From Woodsholea maritima DSM 17123 (lineage in GTDB: Bacteria > Pseudomonadota > Alphaproteobacteria > Caulobacterales > Maricaulaceae): a stretch of 42,500 nucleotides of DNA. The DNA lies in NCBI RefSeq assembly GCF_000382325.1, contig NZ_KB908064.1, forward strand, positions 1 to 42,500, in the 5' to 3' direction. Every line of letters begins with the position of its first letter. Position 1 is the first letter of the stretch. The notes beneath the pieces are model-generated. The model was not told the origin of the DNA and ran no database searches. It saw only the letters and a list, made by a program, of their open reading frames with translations. Below, one piece after another: positions 6,858 through 14,504 of this stretch. A program made the position numbers and the translations under genes.

Positions 6858-7181
6858 ATGACCAGGCCCTATAAAGACGCTCAAATCACCGCTTCACCCG
6901 ATTTTACCAAGGCCGCATCGCGGACCGGCCCCATTGACGCCGCGCAGTTTGAGCGCTGGCTCCAACAGCTGGGTGATATAGATCTGGATGACACTGAAAA
7001 ACGCGAGATGCTTGAAACCCTTTGGCAGCTGATCGACACCGTATTGCGCATTCAATTCGGCCTTGATCCGGCCCAGCAGCTTTGTGGACAAAATCAGAAT
7101 AAATCCACACCCCAGCCCGGCGATCAGCTAAACTTGAAGCCAACAGGTCAAGATCAATCAGACCCCAACATTCACGCATAA
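6858..7181 (+). CDS. Small conserved-type protein upstream of the recombinase
   Basis: 107 residues. The central part is a short helical domain (DAAQFERWLQQLGDIDL and REMLETLWQLIDTVLRI, about 27-66) ending in QFGLDPAQQLCG; the C-terminal tail is Gln/Pro-rich and disordered. Small helical proteins with a similar LWxxxDxxxxFG(L/I)xPxQ signature are, from memory, often encoded just before serine recombinases in alphaproteobacterial elements, so it may be a directionality or accessory factor; this is inference. A strong AAAGGAGG ribosome binding site lies at 6844-6851. The preceding gap (6769-6843) holds AT-rich sequence and a CTGCCC/GGGCAG pair (6798-6803, 6829-6834). Confidence 0.6.
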   Translation: MTRPYKDAQITASPDFTKAASRTGPIDAAQFERWLQQLGDIDLDDTEKREMLETLWQLIDTVLRIQFGLDPAQQLCGQNQNKSTPQPGDQLNLKPTGQDQSDPNIHA

Positions 7182-7197
7182 AGACAAGGAGGCGCGT

Positions 7198-8862
7198 ATG
7201 AAACCCGAACCAAGCCCCAATCCCCAGCGTAAAGCCGTCATATATACGCGCGTCTCCACAGACCGTCAGACCCGCGAAGGCGATGGCCTACGCTCTCAGG
7301 CCACAGCCTGTGAAGAATTTGCCGCGCATAACGATTATACGGTGATCCGCACCTTCTCTGATGTCATGAGCGGCAAACACGCCGCACGTTCCGGCATGGA
7401 AGATATGCTTGCCTATCTGCGTGCCCATCCGGGCGATAACTGGGTTGTCCTGATAGACGATATAAGCCGCCTGGCCCGTGATCTGATGAGCTATCTCACG
7501 CTGAGAAACGAAATCGCGGCGGCGGGCGGCGAGCTTAAATCACCCAAAATGACCTTCTCGGATGATCCGGCGGCGCAATTGCCCGAACGGATGATGGCCA
7601 TCATTGTTGAACATGAACGTATCACCAATGCCCGGCGCGCCTCTGAACGCATGCGCGCGCGGCTTCAAAACGGCTATTGGTGTTTTCCTGTGCCCTCGCC
7701 CGCCTATCGCTTCATCAATGATCCCGCACAAGGTGGTAAAGTTATGATACGCCAGGAACCGGCAGCGCGTGTCTTGGCCGAAACCTTGGAGCTTTTTGCC
7801 TCCGGCCAGCTCAGCTCACAAGCCGAAGTGATGCGTCACCTGAATGCCCAGCCGGGCTATCCCAAGGGTAAATCCGGCACGATCAGCAAGCAGCGCATCC
7901 GGCCGCTGCTCTCAAACCCCTTAAATGCGGGTTATATTCAATATGACCCTTGGGGGATCAAACTGACCAAAGCCCGCCATGAACCCTTGATCAGCCTGGA
8001 GACCTTTAAAAAAATCCAGGACCGCCTGAAGGGCCGCCCTGTCTTCCCGGTCCGCAAATCGATCAATGAAGATTTTCCCTTGCGCGGCTTTGTGTTGTGC
8101 GATGATTGCGGCCAGCCCTATCGCGGCGCGTTTTCCAAAAGCCGGAACGGCGCGCTCCACGGCTATTATGTCTGTCAGACAAAAAGCTGCTCATCCTATG
8201 GCAAATCGGCGCGAAAGGCCGATGTCGAGGATCAGTTTGAGGCCTTGCTCGCCTCACTGGCCCCACGCCCGGAATTAATGCGTATCGCCGCCGATATGTT
8301 CAAAACCCTTTGGGCCAACCATAGCGCCGCCCATCATGAGCGTATGGACACGGCCCAAAAGGGCCTCAAAGCGCTGGAAACACGCCTGCAAGGCGTGATC
8401 GAGCGGGCAATCCATGCAACACGGCCCAGCCTGATCAATGCCTATGAAGGCGAAATAGAACGTCTGGAACATCAGCGCAGTGTTGAAGAAGAGCGTCTGG
8501 CGAGGATGGAGCGCGAAGGCGCGTTGAAGACGCCTGATTTTGAAAAAGCCTATCGAACCGCCATGGAATTTCTGGCAAACCCCTTGAAGCTCTGGCGTTC
8601 CCAGCGAATCGAAGACCGCCGCGCCGCCGTCAAACTGACCTTCGCCAGCCAGCTGCGCTATAAAAGAAATGACGGCTATCGAACCGCCGACATCGCGCTG
8701 CCCTTCAGGGTTCTAGGCGACTTGACCCAACCTGGGTCAAGTATGGTGCGGACAGCCGGACTTGAACCGGCACGCCCATTCGGGCGACAGATTTTAAGTC
8801 TGTTGCGTCTACCGATTCCGCCATGTCCGCACATGTCTTTGAGGCTGCCCCCAAATCGATAG
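7198..8862 (+). CDS. Large serine recombinase (integrase of the element)
   Basis: 554 residues as read. The resolvase domain is at about 12-160, with the nucleophile S20 in VIYTRVSTDRQ and the RLARD motif near residue 87. The recombinase domain is at about 165-270. The zinc ribbon has C301, C304, C326 and C331. A long coiled coil lies at about 370-450, as in large serine integrases that choose direction through this element. AAGGAGG precedes the ATG. The last roughly 38 codons are unusual: from MVRTAGLEPARP onward the frame reads the antisense of the tRNA-Leu gene, so the C-terminus is supplied by the chromosome after integration. It probably catalyses integration into the tRNA 3' end and excision, if still active; all key residues are present. 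Confidence 0.92.
   Translation: MKPEPSPNPQRKAVIYTRVSTDRQTREGDGLRSQATACEEFAAHNDYTVIRTFSDVMSGKHAARSGMEDMLAYLRAHPGDNWVVLIDDISRLARDLMSYLTLRNEIAAAGGELKSPKMTFSDDPAAQLPERMMAIIVEHERITNARRASERMRARLQNGYWCFPVPSPAYRFINDPAQGGKVMIRQEPAARVLAETLELFASGQLSSQAEVMRHLNAQPGYPKGKSGTISKQRIRPLLSNPLNAGYIQYDPWGIKLTKARHEPLISLETFKKIQDRLKGRPVFPVRKSINEDFPLRGFVLCDDCGQPYRGAFSKSRNGALHGYYVCQTKSCSSYGKSARKADVEDQFEALLASLAPRPELMRIAADMFKTLWANHSAAHHERMDTAQKGLKALETRLQGVIERAIHATRPSLINAYEGEIERLEHQRSVEEERLARMEREGALKTPDFEKAYRTAMEFLANPLKLWRSQRIEDRRAAVKLTFASQLRYKRNDGYRTADIALPFRVLGDLTQPGSSMVRTAGLEPARPFGRQILSLLRLPIPPCPHMSLRLPPNR
8721..8741. repeat. 9-bp perfect dyad abutting the tRNA 3' end, candidate attachment-site arm
   Basis: CTTGACCCA (8721-8729) and TGGGTCAAG (8733-8741) form a perfect 9-bp inverted repeat with a 3-base centre, 2 bases before the encoded CCA end of tRNA-Leu. 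It lies inside the recombinase reading frame. Serine integrase sites are imperfect dyads of this scale, and a terminator is unlikely because no T-run follows in either direction. Confidence 0.5.
8744..8830 (-). tRNA. tRNA-Leu, anticodon TAA
   Basis: 87 bases. Read on the minus strand: acceptor arms GCGGACA and TGTCCGC pair perfectly; the anticodon stem ACAGA/TCTGT closes the loop CTTAAAA with anticodon TAA (8794-8796); a long variable arm typical of class II tRNAs follows; the T arm contains GGTTCAAGTCC; discriminator A and CCA are encoded. It is the integration target of the element to its left. Its promoter must lie in 8831-8900; I see no clear -35/-10 there. Confidence 0.95.
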
Positions 8863-8935
8863 AGGCGCGATCCTACACAATCAGATGAGGATTTCCAGTC
8901 GCCAAAGCTGCATCTGAGCCAAGAAATACAGACAT

Positions 8936-8968
8936 GAAAAAGCCCCGCCCCCGAAAGAGGACGGGGCC
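8936..8968 (-). terminator. Terminator of the chaperone-usher-like operon
   Basis: On the minus strand GGCCCCGTCC, a short loop and the complementary GGGCGGGGC (8942-8968 on the plus strand) are followed by TTTTT. It lies 21 bases after the stop codon of the chaperone gene. Confidence 0.8.
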
Positions 8969-8989
8969 ATGATCGCGCAAAGGCTATAC

Positions 8990-9799
8990 TTAAAGGCTGA
9001 CGCCGGTTTGGGACAGCACGGCGTTATTGGCGTTGGGATCGACATAATAGACATGAAGCTCGCCGCGGCTGAGATCGGCCCCATGATCAGGGAAAAGCGG
9101 AATGGGCCGGGTGATGGTGGAGACTTCTGGATAAACCGCAACACCGTTTAATTGACCAATGGGGGTCAGCTGGCTGGTGCTATCGGGGCGCCAGAACAGA
9201 TGCACATTGCCAAAGGTACTGAAGGCTCCCTGACGATCAAAGCGCACCATGACTTGGGCGTCTTGAGGGCGTAACTCAACGGCTGTGGCTGTGATATTTG
9301 CCCCGCCCTGGCCTTGGCGCACAATGATGGGCAGCGTAAAGCCCAGCGCAATATTGACCTGTGCGGCCATGCCTTGACCGCCGGTATTGCTGGCCAGCAA
9401 AGCGGGCGGGGAGAGATCTTCGGCGTTTAAACGCAAATGAGAGCGGTATTCGCCGGCCGGCAGGCCAGCGGGACGACGCACGGCCAGGCGGATGGTTTGG
9501 GTTTCACCTGGGCGAAGGGTGATCCGGCTGGGGGAGAAGACGACAAAGCTAGCGGAGCCGCCGACATTGGTAACGACCTCATTGACCTCGCCATATTCAT
9601 TCATCCGGGTATGGATCCAGTCAAAGGTATAGGCTTTGACGGAATTGGATGAATTGACCACGGAGATCGTCGCCGAACGCTCATTCGGTTCAATAATGAT
9701 CCGTTGTGGGGTAAAAATCAGATCCGCATGGGCTGCGGTCGTGAAAGCCAGGGCGCACATAACCAGGGCAATGAGTTTTAACCCGAATAACCGTCTCAT
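8990..9799 (-). CDS. PapD-like periplasmic pilus chaperone
   Basis: 269 residues. A signal peptide (MRRLFGLKLIALVMCALAF..., cleavage after AHA) is followed by LIFTPQRIIIEPNERSATISVVNSS, the A1-B strand pattern of PapD-like chaperones; RITLRPGETQTIRLAVRR (about 92-109) is the F-G1 region whose alternating hydrophobics donate the strand to pilin subunits. The second Ig domain has KSxx-free, more divergent sequence. It stabilises DUF4402-type subunits in the periplasm and passes them to the usher. It starts 12 bases after the upstream DUF4402 gene and is the last gene of the operon, before a terminator. Confidence 0.85.
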   Translation of the reverse strand: MRRLFGLKLIALVMCALAFTTAAHADLIFTPQRIIIEPNERSATISVVNSSNSVKAYTFDWIHTRMNEYGEVNEVVTNVGGSASFVVFSPSRITLRPGETQTIRLAVRRPAGLPAGEYRSHLRLNAEDLSPPALLASNTGGQGMAAQVNIALGFTLPIIVRQGQGGANITATAVELRPQDAQVMVRFDRQGAFSTFGNVHLFWRPDSTSQLTPIGQLNGVAVYPEVSTITRPIPLFPDHGADLSRGELHVYYVDPNANNAVLSQTGVSL

Positions 9800-9811
9800 A
9801 ATCGCTCTCTC

Positions 9812-10291
9812 TTAAGGGACTGGGGTAACTGTGATGGTGATATTTCCGGAATGAACTTCATTCATCCCATTGGGCGTTGCGACATCAGAGTGAAGGCGTG
9901 CGCCGACATAGAAGACTGCGCGTCCATTGGATTGGGCGCGAATGGTGCTGGGCAGTATCGTGACATCGTCGATGGTAAGCTTCACCAGGCTTTGTGAGGC
10001 CCCGCCGAGATAAGGCGAAAAGCTGACATCGACGGTGATTTCCTGATTGGGGGCCAAGCCATCGACCATCACTTCGGCGCGGTGGCCGTTGACGAAGCGC
10101 ACGATATTGCCGCTTTGAGTAATCGAGTTGTCTGGCCCAATGGTCAAGGTGGCGGCGAGATTATCGGTCTTGACGAAGGTGCCAAAGGATAAGTCTTCGA
10201 CAATTGTGACGGTGTAGCTGACCTGCGCGCGCGCATGGGTACTGAATGTCAGGCTGATCAAGGCAGCCAGGATGACAGCTAGCACCCGCAC
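9812..10291 (-). CDS. DUF4402-type secreted protein, probable minor pilin
   Basis: 159 residues. Signal peptide MRVLAVILAALISLTFSTHARAQ, then SYTVTIVEDLSFGTFVKTDN, an ITQSGNIVRFVNGHRAEVMVDG core and a final HSGNITITVTPVP, the beta-strand pattern of DUF4402 proteins (L.FG near the start, SG....V near the end). The start is a GTG at 10289-10291 with GGGAGTG upstream. It has no cysteine. It lies between the internal terminator and the chaperone gene; the smaller output expected after the terminator suggests a tip or adaptor subunit rather than the main shaft. That role is inference. Confidence 0.75.
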   Translation of the reverse strand: MRVLAVILAALISLTFSTHARAQVSYTVTIVEDLSFGTFVKTDNLAATLTIGPDNSITQSGNIVRFVNGHRAEVMVDGLAPNQEITVDVSFSPYLGGASQSLVKLTIDDVTILPSTIRAQSNGRAVFYVGARLHSDVATPNGMNEVHSGNITITVTPVP

Positions 10292-10320
10292 TTTTCACTC
10301 CCGCACCGACATAATGACCC

Positions 10321-10351
10321 AAAAAAAACGCCGCCCAAAAGGGCGGCGTTT
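10321..10351 (-). terminator. Intra-operon terminator after the major pilin candidate
   Basis: AACGCCGCCC and GGGCGGCGTT pair over 10 bp around AAAA/TTTT; on the minus strand a run of eight T follows. It lies between the pilin gene (stop at 10378) and the next DUF4402 gene, so it would make the pilin transcript far more abundant than that of the downstream genes, a known way of setting subunit stoichiometry. Confidence 0.85.
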
Positions 10352-10377
10352 AATCTGCGATGATTCTCAGCTCGATC

Positions 10378-11007
10378 TTAGCTGAAATTCGCGGTTAAAG
10401 CGATCGTACCGGTATAAACGGTGTTGGTCGCTTGGAAGTTTGCGGTTGCGCTGCTGGCTGTGATCGTACCGCCTAGAGCGAAGGTGACATCGCCGGTACC
10501 ATTGGTGGTCATGGTGCAAGAGCGGGTCGTTGCAGGAGGGCCACCGGCGTCCGTGCAGGTGCCAATTGAGCCCGCGCCAGGAGCAACGACGGGGGTGGCA
10601 GATGGAACGACGGTAAAGCTACCGTTGGTGGATGGAACGCCAGATGCGCTCAGCGTGCCACCGGTCAACGGCCAAGACACCGTGACGTTGGTGAAGCTTG
10701 GAATGCCGGTGGAAACGGTATAGCTACCGGCGGTACCTGCGGTCAGAACCAGCATGTTTGAGGTGCCAGTAGAGGTGTTTGAGAAAGCACCCGCTGGGGT
10801 CATAGACCCGGCAGGCGCGTTGGTGCCGTCGGAGATCATCGTGATCGTGCCGAAGTTCAGCGGGGTGTTTTCAGTGATGGCCAATGCGTTGTTCAGGGTG
10901 ACGCTAACATTGATGTTCTCGATTACCTGAGCTGAAGCGACGCCTGTTGCTGAGGCTGCGAGCACCAGAGCAAGGCCAAGCGGGCGTTTGAGAGAAAGAG
11001 TGTCCAT
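10378..11007 (-). CDS. DUF4402-type secreted protein, probable major pilin
   Basis: 209 residues. The signal peptide runs MDTLSLKRPLGLALVLAASA to cleavage after ASA-Q. The mature part is Thr/Ser/Gly/Ala-rich with alternating strands, a LNFGTITMISDG segment (about 49-60) as in DUF4402, and an end of YTGTIALTANFS. Two cysteines (GTCTDAGG and RSCTMTT) probably form a disulfide around a loop. I start at 11007 because it gives an ideal signal peptide and has AGGTAGGG upstream; a reading from 11082 would place 25 polar residues before it. A strong terminator follows. Its composition and position suggest the main fibre subunit. Confidence 0.75.
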   Translation of the reverse strand: MDTLSLKRPLGLALVLAASATGVASAQVIENINVSVTLNNALAITENTPLNFGTITMISDGTNAPAGSMTPAGAFSNTSTGTSNMLVLTAGTAGSYTVSTGIPSFTNVTVSWPLTGGTLSASGVPSTNGSFTVVPSATPVVAPGAGSIGTCTDAGGPPATTRSCTMTTNGTGDVTFALGGTITASSATANFQATNTVYTGTIALTANFS

Positions 11008-11171
11008 GTCCCTACCTTGTTTTTGCAAGGGGCGTCGCCCCATTGGAAGTTGATAAGTCAAGCCTGAATTTGACTTCCACAAGGGCTATAAAAGCGCTTT
11101 AACGTTAACGAAGCGTTTCTCGTGAACGGACAATTGGCAAGTTTTAGGGAAAATTCAGCATAATTCTATAC

Positions 11172-14100
11172 TTATTGACGTGAAGACTGGCGTGTTTGCG
11201 ATAAAACGGTCACGGCGCAGGCCGGATAAGCCGCCTTTAGGATTTGACACGCCTGGGCGGCGCGCTCTGCATTGGGGAAGGGGCCAATCTCCAATTCATA
11301 CTGTCCATTGCCCGGTGTTGAGCCGTCAATCAAGCCAATCCCGCGCAAGGTTTCAGGATAATGGGCCAGGGCCAGTAATAGCGCGCTATTACGACCAAAG
11401 GGGGTTTGATAGACCCCCAAGGCTAGGCCATAGCCGTGTCCGCGGGCGTGCCCTCTTAACGCTTGGTGGAGATCATCGCGCGATTGACGGCTAAAGCCAG
11501 AATTGAGACTGGCTATGAGGCTTTCATCACGATCAATTAAAGTGAGTTCAATACCCTTGATCTCATGGGTGCGTGTAATGCGCACATAGCTGGACCGGGT
11601 CAGGCGTAAATTGCGTTCGTTTAAAGTGGCCGGATCGACCTCTATTTGGTAATACCCCACCGGCAGGTGAGAGATCAGAAAATATCCTTCGCCATCGGTG
11701 CGCCCTTCCCCGCGAAGTCGTCCTGTCAGGTCAAAGATTTTAACCGGCGTCCCGGTGAGCGCGCGGTTATATTGCCCATTCCGGACATAAATCACCCCTT
11801 CCAGCTCTGCCGTAGGGACCACGGCGATATCAAAGTTTTGCGTATTGCCTGGGCGTGGAATGACCGAGAAGCTGGGCTCAAGCGGAGCCAGAAAGGGATC
11901 ATCTAGGCTGGAGAGGTCAATTTCAATATCGCTCGCTTGGTGCGTGCCCAGGCGCGCGATATAGGCAATCCCGCGGGCATTGGTCAGGCCAGAGCGCCGG
12001 GCCTGAATGGCATTGATGCGCACATGCTCCAAGGCGCGGTCGCCGCCATTGAAGATGCCATCTTGGTTGAAGTCTTCAAAGACCCGGATGGAGAGTGCGC
12101 CAAAGGCACCATTGCGGTCACTGGTGATATGGGCCTGACGATCAACACTGTCCCAACCCACGGAAAGACGTCCATCAATAAAGGCGGACCACTGGCCAGT
12201 GGTCGACCATTGACCGCGCGGGCTGAGCGTAAGAAGGCCTAAATCCCAGTCGGCGCGCGCCTCCAGCGTGGTGTCTTTAGAAAGGAAGCTATAGCTGGCG
12301 CTCGCCTGGGTGCTGAGATCATTGTTGATGCGATAGCGGCTGCTGACATGGAGCAGCTCAACCTCGCCTTCTTTGAAGTTTGTGGTTAGCCTGGCCCGGG
12401 TCAAGACGCGATCGCGGTTAAACCCCCAGGATACATCACCCACGAATGAATCGTCATTGGGGTTTGGCCCGTCTTGCCAGCGCAGGCTGGTATCCAAGCT
12501 TCCGCCCAGTACGGCGCGGCTGGTGCGTAGATTGGCTTCATAGCGCGGATCCGTGCCCTCATCCTGGAATTGGCGAAGGTCAAGCTGGTAGGGGGAGTTT
12601 TGACCTAAAATGTTCGGTAATTGCCCAGAAATTGCGAGGCTCAAGGCGGAGGAGTTCTGAAGGCGTTCGCTATTTGTGAAGGGATAATCCACCCACCGCG
12701 TATAGCTCAACTGGGTTTGTTGGCCGAAGATACGCCGGCCCGCGCCGGCAGACGCCACAAAGCCGCCGGTATTATCAACACGCACCGTCGAGCGAAGGAG
12801 AGTATTGCCAATAAAGGTCGAAAGGCTGGCTGCGCCCTGATAATGATGCTCCCCATTGATGATGGGAGTGTCCAGGCCCAAGGTTAAAGATGAGCGTTGG
12901 CCCAAACGCATCGACAGCGAGCCGGACGCGCGATAGCCCTCTTGAGCCGCATCGCCCCCTTGATTCTGGTCGAATACGCTTCGCCCCTGCTGGGTCAGGG
13001 CAATGTTATACAAAAGGCCAGCTTGACTATCCGCCGTGACCGGGATGTCACGCTCTTCTTCACGCACCTGGCCTTGGGGGCCATAGAATTTAAGCACGAA
13101 CCGGTTTTGCCCAGCAAACAGCATCACTTCATCAAAACTATAGCGCCCGTTTTCACTGGCGCGTTGCTGGTCGATCAAGACATCATTGCGATAGAGCTCG
13201 ACATCCCATCCCGGTTGCAAATCGCCGTCAAAGCGGGTTGTGCCATAATCGGCTTGGCCAAAAAGGGGCTGGTTCGACACCCGAATGCCGCGCTGAATGG
13301 ATGAGCCTTGATCAAAGGGGAGGCTGACCCCTTGAATATCGCCCCAATCGAGCTGCGTGGCTTTTAACGGGCCAAGCAAATCACCCTCACTTGAGCGACG
13401 TGAGAACGTGATCCGGGCTGAGGGTACAGGATTATCTTGTGTCCCGGAAAGAAATAAGATTGTTGAATGTTTTAAGAAATCGCCTTGGGCGATCAAGGAA
13501 TATGACAGAAGATTATTTAAGGATTGGCCCGGTAATTGGCGCAATCGATTAGAGGCTTGCAAGTCGAACATCGGCGTGGACAGCCAGGCATAAGGCCGGG
13601 TCGCATCCTCATGAGCCGCTGTTTCCAACCCGCTTAGGGTGCTACCTGTTCGCCGGTTTGCGCGCTGAAGTTGAGCGATAATGGGAAGGGTCTGCTCGGT
13701 TTCCAGTTCCAGATACATAAAGCGCAGATTGGCGTCGACTTTAAAGCCTAACCAATCTTCCAAGGCGCGTGTATGCACATATATATCATAGCCATCGCTA
13801 TAAAGCGCCTGCGCAGGCAAGGTCAGCGTCTTGTCCCCAAAACGCGCTTCGCCGGTTTGCGGATCTAAAGCGACACTTTGGTCTTCACTGAAGGCCCATC
13901 CGGAGACGGCTTGGCTGGTTTCATCTACACTGATCGCCAGATAAAGCGCATCAGCCAATTCGCGGATAGGGACCATGATGGAGCGCCCCCGCTTAATCGC
14001 GGTGAGCGGCGTGTCGAGCGTGTAGCGCCCGATTCGCACTTCGAACACGACTGTATCCCCGTCAGGAATACGCAAATAGGCAGCCTCAGATTCTGAGAGG

Positions 14101-14258
14101 AAGTGCGGCTCAATACGTTTTGTGAATTCACGCGCGAGGTCAATGAGTTGCTGATCTTGAGCCGGAGGCGTGTTGGCGCTCTGGGCCCAGCTCATACTGG
14201 TCCAGCTCAAGGCCAAACTTAGTCCGCATACCAGCGTTTTTTGGATCACCGAAACCAC
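11172..14258 (-). CDS. Usher-like outer-membrane protein with C-terminal SPOR-like domain
   Basis: 1028 residues. Signal peptide to about SWAQ (25). Residues 30-200 form a mixed domain (MVPIRELADALYLAISVD). About 210-760 is a beta-rich barrel with usher features: GIRVSNQPLFGQADYG, DGDLQPGWDVELYRNDVLID, NGRYSFDEVMLFAGQNRFVL and SLTLGLDTPI. About 770-930 holds Ig/SdrD-like segments (IRVFEDFNQDGIFNGGDRAL) and a carboxypeptidase-like repeat (GRTDGEGYFLISHLPVGYY). The end (about 975-1015) resembles an SPOR domain: GQYELEIGPFPNAERAAQAC. GTG start; ribosome binding site weak. It should export the DUF4402 subunits. The SPOR tail is atypical for ushers and is discussed under findings. Confidence 0.8.
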   Translation of the reverse strand: MVSVIQKTLVCGLSLALSWTSMSWAQSANTPPAQDQQLIDLAREFTKRIEPHFLSESEAAYLRIPDGDTVVFEVRIGRYTLDTPLTAIKRGRSIMVPIRELADALYLAISVDETSQAVSGWAFSEDQSVALDPQTGEARFGDKTLTLPAQALYSDGYDIYVHTRALEDWLGFKVDANLRFMYLELETEQTLPIIAQLQRANRRTGSTLSGLETAAHEDATRPYAWLSTPMFDLQASNRLRQLPGQSLNNLLSYSLIAQGDFLKHSTILFLSGTQDNPVPSARITFSRRSSEGDLLGPLKATQLDWGDIQGVSLPFDQGSSIQRGIRVSNQPLFGQADYGTTRFDGDLQPGWDVELYRNDVLIDQQRASENGRYSFDEVMLFAGQNRFVLKFYGPQGQVREEERDIPVTADSQAGLLYNIALTQQGRSVFDQNQGGDAAQEGYRASGSLSMRLGQRSSLTLGLDTPIINGEHHYQGAASLSTFIGNTLLRSTVRVDNTGGFVASAGAGRRIFGQQTQLSYTRWVDYPFTNSERLQNSSALSLAISGQLPNILGQNSPYQLDLRQFQDEGTDPRYEANLRTSRAVLGGSLDTSLRWQDGPNPNDDSFVGDVSWGFNRDRVLTRARLTTNFKEGEVELLHVSSRYRINNDLSTQASASYSFLSKDTTLEARADWDLGLLTLSPRGQWSTTGQWSAFIDGRLSVGWDSVDRQAHITSDRNGAFGALSIRVFEDFNQDGIFNGGDRALEHVRINAIQARRSGLTNARGIAYIARLGTHQASDIEIDLSSLDDPFLAPLEPSFSVIPRPGNTQNFDIAVVPTAELEGVIYVRNGQYNRALTGTPVKIFDLTGRLRGEGRTDGEGYFLISHLPVGYYQIEVDPATLNERNLRLTRSSYVRITRTHEIKGIELTLIDRDESLIASLNSGFSRQSRDDLHQALRGHARGHGYGLALGVYQTPFGRNSALLLALAHYPETLRGIGLIDGSTPGNGQYELEIGPFPNAERAAQACQILKAAYPACAVTVLSQTRQSSRQ

Positions 14259-14393
14259 GCGCGAATCACTAGAGGAAACAACACCTTCTTATCCATTTTA
14301 AGGGCTTGGTAACCCTGGTTAACCTGAAGTTACCTGTGGATGACTCGCGCGATAAAACAAGTGGATCTTTATTTCTTGTTTTAAATCATGATG

Positions 14394-14422
14394 TTGACGG
14401 ATGGGTCATATTTGCCTAGAAA
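14394..14422 (+). promoter_or_regulatory. Sigma-70-like promoter of the SPOR lipoprotein gene
   Basis: TTGACG (14394-14399), a 17-base spacer and TAGAAA (14417-14422), about 80 bases before the start codon, in the AT-rich divergent region 14259-14504. The usher operon must start in the same region on the other strand; I could not fix its promoter. Confidence 0.5.
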
Positions 14423-14504
14423 GCAGGCGCACCCATCTCGATTTGGTAAATAAAATGCTAAGCTTTGTGGGACGTCGATTCACTTTAGGGGCTTTCCAGC
14501 GGGT

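Larger units (their letters stand above)
1..8746. mobile_element. Integrated element, right end at tRNA-Leu; left end outside the window
   Basis: The stretch ends exactly where a tRNA-Leu gene begins with its 3' CCA end, and the gene next to that junction is a large serine recombinase, the usual layout of an element integrated into the 3' end of a tRNA gene. Cargo fits: a second resolvase, a ParDE pair, a VirD4-like ATPase and small orphan proteins, against a flank of housekeeping genes. The left attachment site is not in the window; I saw no second copy of the tRNA 3' end. Whether the element still moves or transfers is unknown: no relaxase or type IV secretion channel gene is visible in this part. 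Confidence 0.75.

Noticed and set aside
8721-8741. Terminator for the recombinase or tRNA
   Set aside because: The dyad has no T-run in either direction, so it is better read as a site than as a terminator.
10421-10723. Plus-strand 100-residue frame over the pilin gene
   Set aside because: It is a shadow of the DUF4402 gene on the other strand, with no ribosome binding site.
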